Source of the DNA: Collybia mongolica
Lineage: Eukaryota > Basidiomycota > Agaricomycetes > Agaricales > Clitocybaceae
DNA: 64,000 nucleotides
Assembly (NCBI GenBank): GCA_013420905.1
Contig: JAAXNY010000001.1
Coordinates: forward strand, 4,340,001 to 4,404,000
Direction of reading: 5' to 3'
A program made the position numbers and the translations under genes. The notes under the pieces were generated by a model that was not told where the DNA came from, did not search any database, and worked only from the letters and a program-made list of their open reading frames with translations. Below are positions 54,640 through 64,000 of the stretch, one piece after another. How positions within the stretch are numbered: position 1 is the stretch's first letter; each line of letters begins with the position of its first letter.

Positions 54640-57525
54640 CCTAGTGGGGGAGGTTTTTCCCCCACTTAATGGATGAAAGCAGCATTTCCTAAGTTTAGTG
54701 GATGAATCTAAAGGGTATGAAATTGGGATGAAACTTCATCCCAGATATTTCATCCCTTGAGAGGATGAATTTCTGCTCTTATAATTTCAGAAATTTTCAT
54801 CCCTTAGTGGTGTGAACTTTCATCCCATTAGAGGTGAATTATATGGGACAATTTTAATCCAGTGAAAAAGAGGGGAATTTCATCCTATAATGGGTGGGTT
54901 TTATTAGATCATTTTAATCTATTAGAGAGTGAACTTTTATCCCATAAAAGGTGGAATATGTGGGATGATTTAAGTTCAGCATAGAAGGTATTTCATCCCA
55001 CAAATAGTGGGTTTATGGGATGACTTTACTGCCTTAGATTTGGGTGGAGTGGGCCAACACACTGTGTGGCAGGTACTTGTTCTTTATTTCTTTTCTTAGG
55101 AGAAATAAGTCCATTCCACAGTCAGGAAGTTGTAAATGACTAGAAACAACATAGGTGATAGTTTATGGAGGTCATGTGACCATGGGAAAATGTTACAAAG
55201 TAAACAAGCAATGCCTGTGCACAAAACCCAATGCCATAGCTTGCCTGGCTATGGAGAAAACACAAAAACCATCAGAACTAACTTTTTCCCAGGATCATGG
55301 ACACTAAATAAGCATTCAGATTGTTATCATGTATTTGGTATACTTATGTGGTGGGATAGATCATGTGACATGTGACAATAAATAGAGAAATCAATCCTCT
55401 TTGTATTTCAGGTAAATATAGTAGTAGTTGTTGATTATTCCAATGTTTAGCATAATTTCCCACAAGGGTTATGTTTGGTCAGGGTCATTGTTATTATAAA
55501 ATGTTTATCCACCCCTGGCATAACACACAGACCTTCAGAACTAGCTAAATCTGGACATTTCTAATATTTCGCTCAAAATAGACCGTGGGAAAAATGTGCT
55601 CAACAACGAAATTGTAGAGCCATGTTTGTACATTCCAAACATATAAAAACAAAGTTAATAGCTTTACTGGTTATGGAGAAAATCACAAAATAAATTTTCA
55701 AATGCGACACTTTGAAATATTAGATATGCATAATTTTGATGGCATCATCAAAAGCATTATGTAAGCATCCCAAATACATGCAAATTATGTCACAATACTT
55801 TGTATTTGTGGAGAACTGCTGTAAAAAGCCATAAGAGAAGAAAAATCCCATTATGGAATTATTTTCCCGCAGTGTTGAAATATGAATCAATGAATGAATC
55901 ACCTTTTTGCCCGAAAACTGGGTTGATAAAGAACTCGTAACATAATGATCCTCCCTTCAACCATTCAAACATGGTGGGTGCACATATTTCAGCCTCCTAT
56001 TAATAATGAATAGTATACAATTTGAATAAATAAATAAAAATATCTGTCAGCATCCTCAGATTTGATCACATGGCTTTGTTGACCGAGATGCCCGACGGCG
56101 GAACATTCCGAGCTATATAATGCGTTGGCAGCTGCTTTCACACACTTTCCTTCTTGCTCTCGTACCACCACTATTGCCCATTGCTGCCTCCCATCCTCCC
56201 CCTCGTAGTAAACACTCTTTGTTGATAGATTACAATTAGTATAATGTTAGATTACAATTACTATCATAATACATGTAGTAGTCATTTGAATTCCAATACA
56301 AACTATAAGGCTTTGTTAAGAATATTATTAAATGCTAATAATGATCTTACAGGAAACCGAAGGACATCATTGGTATGCAGGATAAAACCATGCCTGACAA
56401 TGTCCTCAACATGGTACACCACTTCGTTGACCTCAAAGTGCAGGTGGACAATGAGGGGGTCTCAGTATGTCTGTCAACCCAATCTAATCCAAAGCACATT
56501 AACATTGACCCATTTTACAGATCACTTCATTACCACAAGGTCAACAAAGACAATGAGCAGTCTGGCAGTGCACGAAGACCAACAACTTCCATCCATTACT
56601 TAACTTTCTTTTATCTTTATCATGCTAATCTGACCAGCCGAACTCACCACCTTATGTAAAGTTGCTCATGCTAAAGAAAAAGTAGGGAGTCCTATTCCAT
56701 GCCCACTGTGCAGCATTGCTGGAAATGGGTTCTGTCTCCAGACGCAGCTTCAGGATGACAAGGATTTATATAGGGCAATTTGGGTAAGTTTTCTCATTAC
56801 TAACCTCAATACATGATTCTAACAAATCACAGTGTTGCGTTTGCAGTCTGGTTGGTAATGCTGGTGATCAGGAACTTTGGAATGAGGGATATGAATCAGA
56901 GGTATACTAGTTGATAGAGCATTCAAATTACAATACCCCAGATCTTATGGATGTTAAACCTTAACTGTACAAAATGAACAAAGTGTGTTTATTGATAACA
57001 GGGAAGAAATAATGAATTCAAATTTAAGTGATGTAAATGGCATGGAATTAATCCCCACAAAGGCTATTATTCTCACCTGTGATGGTATGAAATCCATCCC
57101 TACAAAGGCTATTATTTTCACCTATCATGGTATGAAATTCATCCCATAGCCTCAAAAATTTGCAGTAATGTTACCCCAAAAAACATTGCTATTCTCACCC
57201 ATCAAGATAGTAGAATAATCCCATATTGATAGGAATTACCTCCCACAATGGTTGTTTTTTCCACCTATGGTGAAATGAAATTCATCCCATAGCCTCGAGA
57301 ATCAGGGGGTATGAATACAGACAAATTTTGCATGAAATTCATCCACTAAATTATACCTTAAGGGGGGGTTTTCCATCCATTTTTCCCCCCACAGGGGGTG
57401 TGTTTTCAAACATCTTCAAGATGAAATTCATTACATTTTAGGATTGTTAAGTGAATGAATTTCATATTTTTAATGTATTATTTCTATTATTTAAGAGGAT
57501 GAAACACAGGGTTGAATTTCATCTA
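54640..57525. mobile_element. DNA element with GGATGAAATTCATCC arrays, inserted in gypsy gag
   Basis: Both ends carry G5-7/C5-7 blocks (AGTGGGGGAGG..TTTTTCCCCCAC at 54650; CCCCCC..TTTTCC..CCCCCCAC at about 57365-57408) and dense, inverted arrays of GGATGAAATT/AATTTCATCCC (54690-55020 and 57030-57520). Exact ends and target duplication were not settled. The middle holds a promoter-like segment (AGCTATATAATGCG at about 56110) followed by exon-like sequence with splice sites to about 56790, CpG-richer than its surroundings. No transposase is recognised. Confidence 0.45.
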
Positions 57526-57770
57526 TTCTCAGTTTCACAGTGATCAGAGTCAGGTGGTATTGGGGAGTCTGGTGATTTGGGTTTTGGTGGTTTCTCTGGT
57601 TCCTTTCCTTTGGAACTTTCTGCCTTTGGTTTCGGCGTGGTGGGCGTTTCTACTGTTTGTATAACTACTGAGAGTCTCAGTTGCTCTTCTGCATCTTGAA
57701 AATCTTCGCTGCTAATAACGCTTTGCCTGCTACTACTTCTGCTGCTTTTGCTGCTGCTTGCAGGTTTCAA
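57519..57770 (-). pseudogene. Gypsy leader/gag N-terminal fragment
   Basis: A minus-strand frame of 83 codons, Ser/Lys/Pro-rich (MKPASSSKSSRSSSRQSVIS; KEPEKPPKPKSPDSPIPPDS), between the 5' LTR and the inserted DNA element. Position and charge fit the start of gag, but the join to 54639 is not proven. Confidence 0.45.
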
Positions 57771-57835
57771 TCCGTATCGTGGTACCGTTGCGTCTGAACC
57801 TGAATAGGTTGACGGTTCTGATCAGCTTGACCTTT

Positions 57836-58307
57836 TGTTACGGCTGTTTAGGCCTTATCCTCTAAGTCAATCCAATATATTGTTCGTTCATTCTTAGACC
57901 GTTGACTTCTGTAAGTCCAATGTCTATTGACTCCCTCAGTAGGGCTAAAGTCAAGTTATTGAGTTATCTGATCAAGGATACACTACCCCCTTTGTAAGGC
58001 AGATAGGATCAAGTTCACGTCAAGAAGATAGATGAATAAGGTTGATTCAGCTAGGTCAAGCTAAAAGCTAGCTAAGCTAAAGTATCCCTATATATACATA
58101 ATAGTCCAATAAGCGTTGTTTACGCTATTTGTTATAGATAAGGATGAGTAAGCTATCGAAGAGGATGAGTAAGAAAGCTGAGTAAGTATGAGAGAAGAAA
58201 TGCATATGGAGATGTTGAAGGATAAGGTTGATAGGCGTCTGATAATCAATAGTAGGTAAGAAGAAGAAAAGAAGTGATAGGTCAAACAGATAAGGGAATT
58301 TGTAACA
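57836..58307 (-). repeat. 5' LTR of the Ty3/gypsy element
   Basis: 472 bp, same ends as the 3' LTR (TGTTACGGC ... TTTGTAACA), followed by target duplication GCTAG at 58308-58312. Differences from the mate include TATCG/TATTG and GCGTC/GCATC, that is CpG transitions. Confidence 0.9.
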
Positions 58308-58312
58308 GCTAG

Positions 58313-59795
58313 AGGTGCAGTATATATACAACTACCTAAGGGGGACCAAAGTAGAATAAATATGGAGAGAGGTAAACCAAACATAACCAGGGTAGTGTAC
58401 AGCATCAATCAAATGATGAAATGGAATGATGGGAATGATGGGAGAATTGTAACTACTGGGGATAGATGAATTAACAGCCAATTCCCCTAGATAAGAGATA
58501 AGATAAGATTGAAAAGACAGAGATAAGATGGGAATATAATTTTCATGACACGGATACTCTGCAATGAAAAGCAAGGTATCTTGGCATGTTCTGTTATTTT
58601 TTTCACAGCAAAAAGGTGAGGTGCTGAGCTGCCACTGTCCTCCAAAACGGGGGGTCAATCTTGCATGCCAGATTTGGCTGTGTTTGCAAGAGGATATTTT
58701 TTTTGCAAAATGTAACCTTTCATTTTTCCATTCCATCTCAACTGCATATACCAAAAAGTCCCTGTACATGATTTGCATGTGTCAGATTTTTTTCTCTAAG
58801 TAGTGGATGGTGGCAGTGAAGTAAATTTAAAAAATATTACATAACTGGTCTGTTTTGCATTACTAGGTCATATAGAAAAGGTTTGAGGTAGACTGACACT
58901 AACATATACCTCATCCCTACTTGACTACCTGAGCTGACAAATCATGACAGACCTTGTTTACAACAAGGATCTGAATTGAATGGTTTTTTGGAAAATTGGT
59001 CATGGTACTTTCCTGCACTGCTGGTCCTTCTTTCAAAGTACCATCCCCTATTATTTAGAAAATGAGATATGAAAAACCCTTGTCATTTTTACTGTTCAAG
59101 AGGTGGGAGATTGGTGGATCTTAGACATTTTGATGGCAAGGAGCCCCCCCCCCCCCCAAATAAGGAAATTGTTGTGGCTTGTATTGGCAAACAGGATGGC
59201 AAGCAAAGGCCAGCATCCAAGCATCAACAGCAACCAACTAAATGCATTTTCACTATCTTGAAAGCCATGATGTGTTCTCAACTCCTGAGCTCTCAAGCAT
59301 GTGTGCCATGCTATATCACTCCTCCAATGGCACCTTATTCTGTAAATAGTGTACCTCAGCCTATCTTTACCCCTTTGTTCATACTCCCACATTTATATCC
59401 TACCATATGACTGTACCACTCAAGTCATGCCCCAGTATTTTGCCACCTGAAAAACTGTTTCTTTTTCAACTATTTTGAAAATAGACTGTATTCCAACTGT
59501 ACCCCCAAAGATTTGGGAGAGCCCACTCTGATGCAGCACCAGCCCTTCACACCCCTGCTCTCCCTGTGTCCCACTGGATGCCATTTTACTATAAAAACTA
59601 CCCCCCACTTGAGCAGTGTTGGCCAAGTCATTGACATGTCATCAAAGTCACCTTACAGTTTGCTGACTATCAGTGATTGATTGTGCCAGACTTGACTGTG
59701 ACCCTAAACCTACTAATTACATAATTGACTTAATTTGTGTTTATCACATGCAATTCACTAAGATCTTTGTGTAGTCTGAGTACAACAATGCCTTT
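58313..59795. other. Intergenic/repeat-derived, no gene recognised
   Basis: The sequence beyond the gypsy target site (58313-58560 with 47683-47819) reads as one AG-rich unit, possibly an older LTR that the gypsy landed in. A C-homopolymer lies near 59145-59157. No motif-bearing ORF. Confidence 0.35.
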
Positions 59796-62700
59796 CTAAT
59801 TCATAAGAATCTGTTCCATTGTTTTATCAACCTCAATATCGGCATCATCCTCACCATTAGCATCAAGGTCAAGCAGCTCATATAGCTCCAACTCCTCATC
59901 AAAACTTGTCATTGCAGTTTTCAAATATAAATTGACCCAATGCAGTGAATTGAAATTGAAGAGTTGGTCAATGCAAATTGGTCTTCCAATTGTCCCTGGT
60001 TGTTGTGGTGGCTCATTATCATCATCATCATGCTCAACAGATTCAGCATGGTGGATTGCGATGCTTCAAAAGCCACTGGGAGTACTGGTGGGATCATCCA
60101 CAGTAATGTTGCTGTCAGGCTCCTCATCTATCCGTGGTGGTGGCAGTCCTATGAAAAATGTAAGTGGTAATGTGATTATATATTAAATCAATCATCCACC
60201 TGCTACTGGAGTACTTGTGACATTGTCAACTGTAATCAGTGTTGATGGGATATTGTGCTGGGCAGAAAAATCATGCTTAATTCTATTTTTAGTGTTCTCC
60301 CAGAGATGTTTGTCATGGATGTGCATCTTGAGTTCAGTGAGTTGTGTGAGTGTCTCTGTACCAAGGCAATTGCATAATTTGGTGAGTGTATTGCCAAAAA
60401 CACTGAACAGGCATTCACATGATGCAGAACTTGCAGAGATAGAAAGGATATGATTAGCCAGGTGGATAAATGAAGGCACAGACTGGCCAGAGAAGCAGAG
60501 ATTGTTGAGGATGTCAATGGGATCAGGGCTTTTATTCTATGTTAATAATATCTCCATCAGCATGTGATGTTCACATGAAGAGGCAGAGCACACCTGATTC
60601 TCAGCCATTGTGGCCTGTTGTGCACACTGATGTTCGAGATTTTCAAACATCCCTGACTGATTGAGGTAATCCTTCAACTGAGAATAGAATTCAACAGGTG
60701 GATTGGTTCTGAAAACTCGTGTCCAAAGTCGTTCTAGAAGAATATGGATACCAGTGTTATTGAGAAACCCCAATTGTGCGAAGGGAGTGGATTGATATAA
60801 TGGATTAAGAATCACTGTAGCAATGAACACTTCTTGATCAGCTTTAGCCCAGCACTGTTCAATACTTTTCATAATTGCAGTACATCCCATGATATCCTCT
60901 GGTTCAGTCATTTGACAATACTGCATCATGAGATAACCAAATGTTAATAGTACTTGATCAAGCTGGCAATATGCCGCTTGAATGATGTTTGCAGCAATAG
61001 CAAGGGGTTGGAGATGATGTACAATTCTATATTTTAAGTTAGCTAATGTTTTTGGCATATATAAACCAAGAGATGTGCCTAGCAGGAGAGTGCCAAAAAA
61101 GCAGAGTTTTGACAATAGTGACCATCTGACAAGATTTCTGTTTTGCTTTTGCATTTCCTGTGACAATCAATTTGTCTTTCTCAGGACGTAGTTCATCAGC
61201 ATAAATTATGGAAAGAAGCGTGCTTTCCAATTGTCAAAGTCAATGGAAAGCCAGATAATGCAATGTCCAACATGTGAGGACCACATGGATGACAGCTTTT
61301 GTGTGAGATAGGCCCACAGTATTGATCTGAGCTGCTCATATCAAACCCAGGACTATTGTCCTGCTGTGAAGCCAAGTAATAAGATCAGTCGCTTCATCCA
61401 TGTAGGCAAGGAGAGGTGCATTGCATTTGATGTAGTTACCAATGATAAGATTCACCTAATGAGGTGTTCTAAATTTTAGTTTAAAAATAAAATAATAACA
61501 CTTGCTTGGTGGGCATAACAATCGAGCACAATGATCCATGGATATTTCATGCCAAACAGTTGTCTGGCTTTCCTTGATTTGCCAGAGGCATCAGTCACCA
61601 AAGCCACCACAATAACCCCCCATTCATCCCAAAGTGTCGCAGAGACTTCCTCAAGAACACAGAGTAGGTTCTCCATATTCTTTTGTTCTGTTGTTGCATC
61701 GTGAACACGAACTGTCTGAAGCTAAAGAAAAGTGAATTAGAATAATGAAAATTCTGCTGAAAAAATAAATCCCTTTATGTCCACAAATATCATAAATGCA
61801 TTAAGATGTAAGTGGTTTTCACCTGTCCACCCATCACCTTGGAGTGTCACATTTTTTCCTTTTACCAAGGCCATCACTGCCACATGTAACTCCCTCACTG
61901 CCTCAGGAATCAGACAGTGTCCTAGTGTCTTCCATGATGGCAAATTTGCTGCTGGGACAAACTCCTCAAAAAACAATTGAACTTTGAAGTTTTCAATCCA
62001 GGAAAGTGGTAATCCACCAGATGCTGTTACTTGTGCAATTTTGCAGTCAAAATGGTTCTGTTTTGCTCTAGACCACACTTCAGGCCCAATGCTTCCAATT
62101 CTCAAACTAGAAGCAACACTTTCCACTCAAGAAGGGGGGCAGCTTGAATTAGCACAAGGAAGGTGATGTAGATGAGCCACTGAAATGGAATCAGAAGGTG
62201 TGAGACTACTGGCTGGTGATGGTGCATGCAACATGAAATTGCTTGGAGTTAGGAATTGATGATTCTCTGCATAGCCTGTTAGTGCAGATTCAGAGCGAGT
62301 TAATGGGAGTCTGGTGATTGGTGGGAGGTCAGTGTGGCGTGCATGGTGACAGCCTGTGGGGGAACTTGTGTTCGATGCTTGCTTGTCCTTCTCAGTCTGT
62401 GCGTGTTTGTGTACATCATCTGGTTGATGTTGACAGTTCACAAGGTGGTTGACTAGGGTATTGGTTGCTGATCTCAACCAACCGTAGGGAGAATTTGTGT
62501 TTTCATTGTGCACCGCCCACACTGTACCACAACATTAGTGATAACCATTTATACAGAATAGAGGTACGCACCTGATTTTTCTACATCTTTTTTATCTTGC
62601 TCAATGGCTCTGTTTCCCTGCCAGACCTCTTCGCATTCTCAAACCTGAGCTTCCACAACATCATTCTCAAAACACCGGATACAATAAACTTTTGCTTTTG

Positions 62701-62812
62701 AAGAGATGCCAATGCCCACAAATGCAATGGCATCTTTGCTCAAGAACTTCGGGTGATCGTGAAAATAGCCTCGCCACCACCCATGAGCACCTGATTGGAC
62801 TCTAGTAGCCAT
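59796..62812 (-). pseudogene. hAT transposase (second family), decayed
   Basis: Minus strand from ATG 62812 (MATRVQSGAHGWWRGYFHDH) to TAG 59796-59798. A BED-like finger (CIRC..HLVNCQH) is split by an intron. Core blocks are QGDGWTGENHLHLNA (first Asp), VTDASGKSRKARQLFG (second Asp region), YPWIIVLDCYAHQ and TLLFWHSPARHISWF. The dimerisation domain is HLANHILSISASSASCECLF and TQLTELKMHIHDKHLW. Arg residues expected in the CERLF- and KLRNRLG-like motifs read Cys (CGT to TGT), and a TGA interrupts near 62127. Several frame changes exist. The end sequences of the element were not found. Confidence 0.75.
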
Positions 62813-62943
62813 GGAAGACAATTAAGATTGAAGGATTGAAGTTGAGACTTACCATTTTAGTTCCTCCCTTGTCCAGCCTTTTAAGAGGTTTTAGTAACAA
62901 TAAATGGGCATACATATAATACTTGCAGATTCCTCAAGAGTTA

Positions 62944-64000
62944 CAGTGGCTCAAAAAACTGCCCCAATGTTTGTACATTTTTGAAAGATCAATATGGTAT
63001 GAAGTGCTGACATAAGCAGGGGACCTGGGGTAATTATGTAAGATACTATGACATCGTGGCTTTCCAATGGACCCTGGATCATGTGATTTGGATCAATATC
63101 CATTAAGCTATAAGCCAAACAAAATGGTTACTTATTGGGGCAGTTTTTTGACCCTTATCTTATTTTCCATTATTCTGGCATTTATGATCCAATGCAAGAA
63201 CATTATGGACTGTGGGAAGAATAAACAATGTCATGTGACTTTATTTGTATCAATTTGACATGTTGGAATTGGTTCAATCATCTTCTTGACCTCTTACCAC
63301 CATCATGAAAGCCATTTCTACTGCTCAGCACAATACTGTTGTTTCTCTCCTCAATGAGGGCTATTCTCAGCGTCAAATCAAGGAGAAAACTGGTCTAGGG
63401 AAGGGTACCATCAGTAGGATCAGCAAAGATGTGGATGGAAACAAAGAAAACAACCTTGGTGGCCGCCCCTCCAAGCTGTCTGTTCGTGACAAACAGTCAA
63501 TTATTCGTCAAATCAAGTCAGGGAAGCTTGATAATGCAGTTCAGGCTACCCAATTCATCAATGGCATCATCCCCAATCCTGTCACACCCCAGACAGTCAG
63601 AAATGCACTCAAGGAAAATCAATTTTATGCTGCTACAAAGAGGAAAGCTCCTCTTCTCAAACGAGCCCATCGCATCTGGCGTCTCCAGTTTGCAAAATAT
63701 CATGAAAGCTGGACTGTGGAGGACTGGAAAAGGGTTCTATGGACAGATGAGACCAAAATCAATAGGATTGGGTCAGATGGAAAGGTTTATGTCTGGAAAC
63801 AAAGGGGAGAACCACCATCTGATAGAACAACATCACCTACTGTCAAACATGGAGGAGGAGGAAACCTCATGGTATGGGGTTGTATGGGGTGGAATGGAGT
63901 GGGAAAGCTCATAGAGGTGCAGGGGAACATGGACAAGGTTCAATACTGTGAAATTTTGGAGAGTGGAGTTCAGGAAAGTTTTGAGAAGTTGGAAATGGTG
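62944..64000 (+). mobile_element. Tc1/mariner element 3 (same family as element 1), cut by window end
   Basis: Starts CAGTGGCTCAAAAAACTGCC after TA (62942-62943). The inverted repeat, inner inverted copy and leader match element 1 base for base as far as I compared. It lies in opposite orientation to element 1. Confidence 0.93.
63305..64000 (+). CDS. Tc1/mariner transposase, partial (N-terminal 232 aa in window)
   Basis: From ATG 63305 the frame is open to the window edge and reads the same as residues 1-232 of the transposase at 10616-11635, including the HTH, GGRPSKL and D148. Catalytic D241 and E276 would lie beyond 64000. Autonomy of this copy depends on sequence outside the window. Confidence 0.92.
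   Translation, partial: MKAISTAQHNTVVSLLNEGYSQRQIKEKTGLGKGTISRISKDVDGNKENNLGGRPSKLSVRDKQSIIRQIKSGKLDNAVQATQFINGIIPNPVTPQTVRNALKENQFYAATKRKAPLLKRAHRIWRLQFAKYHESWTVEDWKRVLWTDETKINRIGSDGKVYVWKQRGEPPSDRTTSPTVKHGGGGNLMVWGCMGWNGVGKLIEVQGNMDKVQYCEILESGVQESFEKLEMV

Larger units (their letters stand above)
47825..58307 (-). mobile_element. Ty3/gypsy chromodomain retrotransposon, degenerate
   Basis: Complete outer structure: LTRs at 47825-48297 and 57836-58307, 5-bp target duplication GCTAG (47820-47824, 58308-58312). Order on the minus strand: gag, protease, RT, RNase H, integrase with chromodomain, then an additional zinc-knuckle ORF before the 3' LTR. It is itself interrupted by LTR L3 (48829-50045) and a DNA element (about 54640-57525). 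The in-frame stops identified in its genes are TGA. A target duplication with two matching LTRs shows it integrated as one unit. Confidence 0.9.

Noticed and set aside
1..64000. CRISPR arrays, tRNA or rRNA genes, bacterial operons
   Set aside because: None seen; gene structure with short introns and the element types are fungal nuclear.

Overview
The window is nuclear DNA of a filamentous fungus, most likely an Agaricomycete basidiomycete. Host genes carry many short introns (about 50-70 bp, GT..AG). They encode a heme-thiolate peroxygenase pair, a Tnr3/YJR142W-type Nudix protein, a ZIP zinc transporter, an Asp f 2-like secreted protein, an APC permease and a Yip1-domain protein. The repeats include Plavaka, hAT, Tc1, Copia and chromodomain Ty3/gypsy elements. 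The genus cannot be told from sequence alone.

Layout. 1-2.8 kb: an intact Nudix/DUF4743 gene and peroxygenase copy A. 2.9-23.4 kb: a transposon island separating the two peroxygenase copies. Its backbone is one degenerate minus-strand Copia element (about 6.2-20.1 kb). Into it have gone a 1-kb LTR, three nonautonomous hAT-like elements with 8-bp target duplications, a Tc1 element nested inside one of these, a second truncated Tc1, and a poly(A)-tailed element that also lies inverted at 5.1 kb. A long imperfect hairpin follows at 21.5-22.9 kb. 24.1-25.2 kb: peroxygenase copy B. 25.5-34.0 kb: one minus-strand ZIP transporter gene split in two by a 6.7-kb Plavaka transposon that has an intact 1,030-aa transposase and a divergent accessory gene. 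35-38.9 kb: a hAT element with a perfect 8-bp duplication. 39.5-45.2 kb: a frameshifted Asp f 2-like pseudogene, an APC permease, and a divergently transcribed Yip1-domain gene. 46.5-58.3 kb: LTRs and a chromodomain Ty3/gypsy element bounded by 5-bp duplications, with an extra zinc-knuckle ORF after pol. 59.8-62.8 kb: a decayed hAT transposase. 62.9-64 kb: a second full-type Tc1 copy cut by the window edge.

The strongest cross-cutting signal is how the old elements have decayed. The premature stops identified in the gypsy, Copia, second Tc1 and second hAT genes are TGA, mostly where Arg (CGA) is expected. LTR target duplications appear as CA on one side and TG on the other. This is what CpG deamination predicts and not what CpA-type RIP predicts. 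Against that background several insertions look young: the Plavaka, the Tc1 copies, the two poly(A) copies and the hAT at 35 kb.
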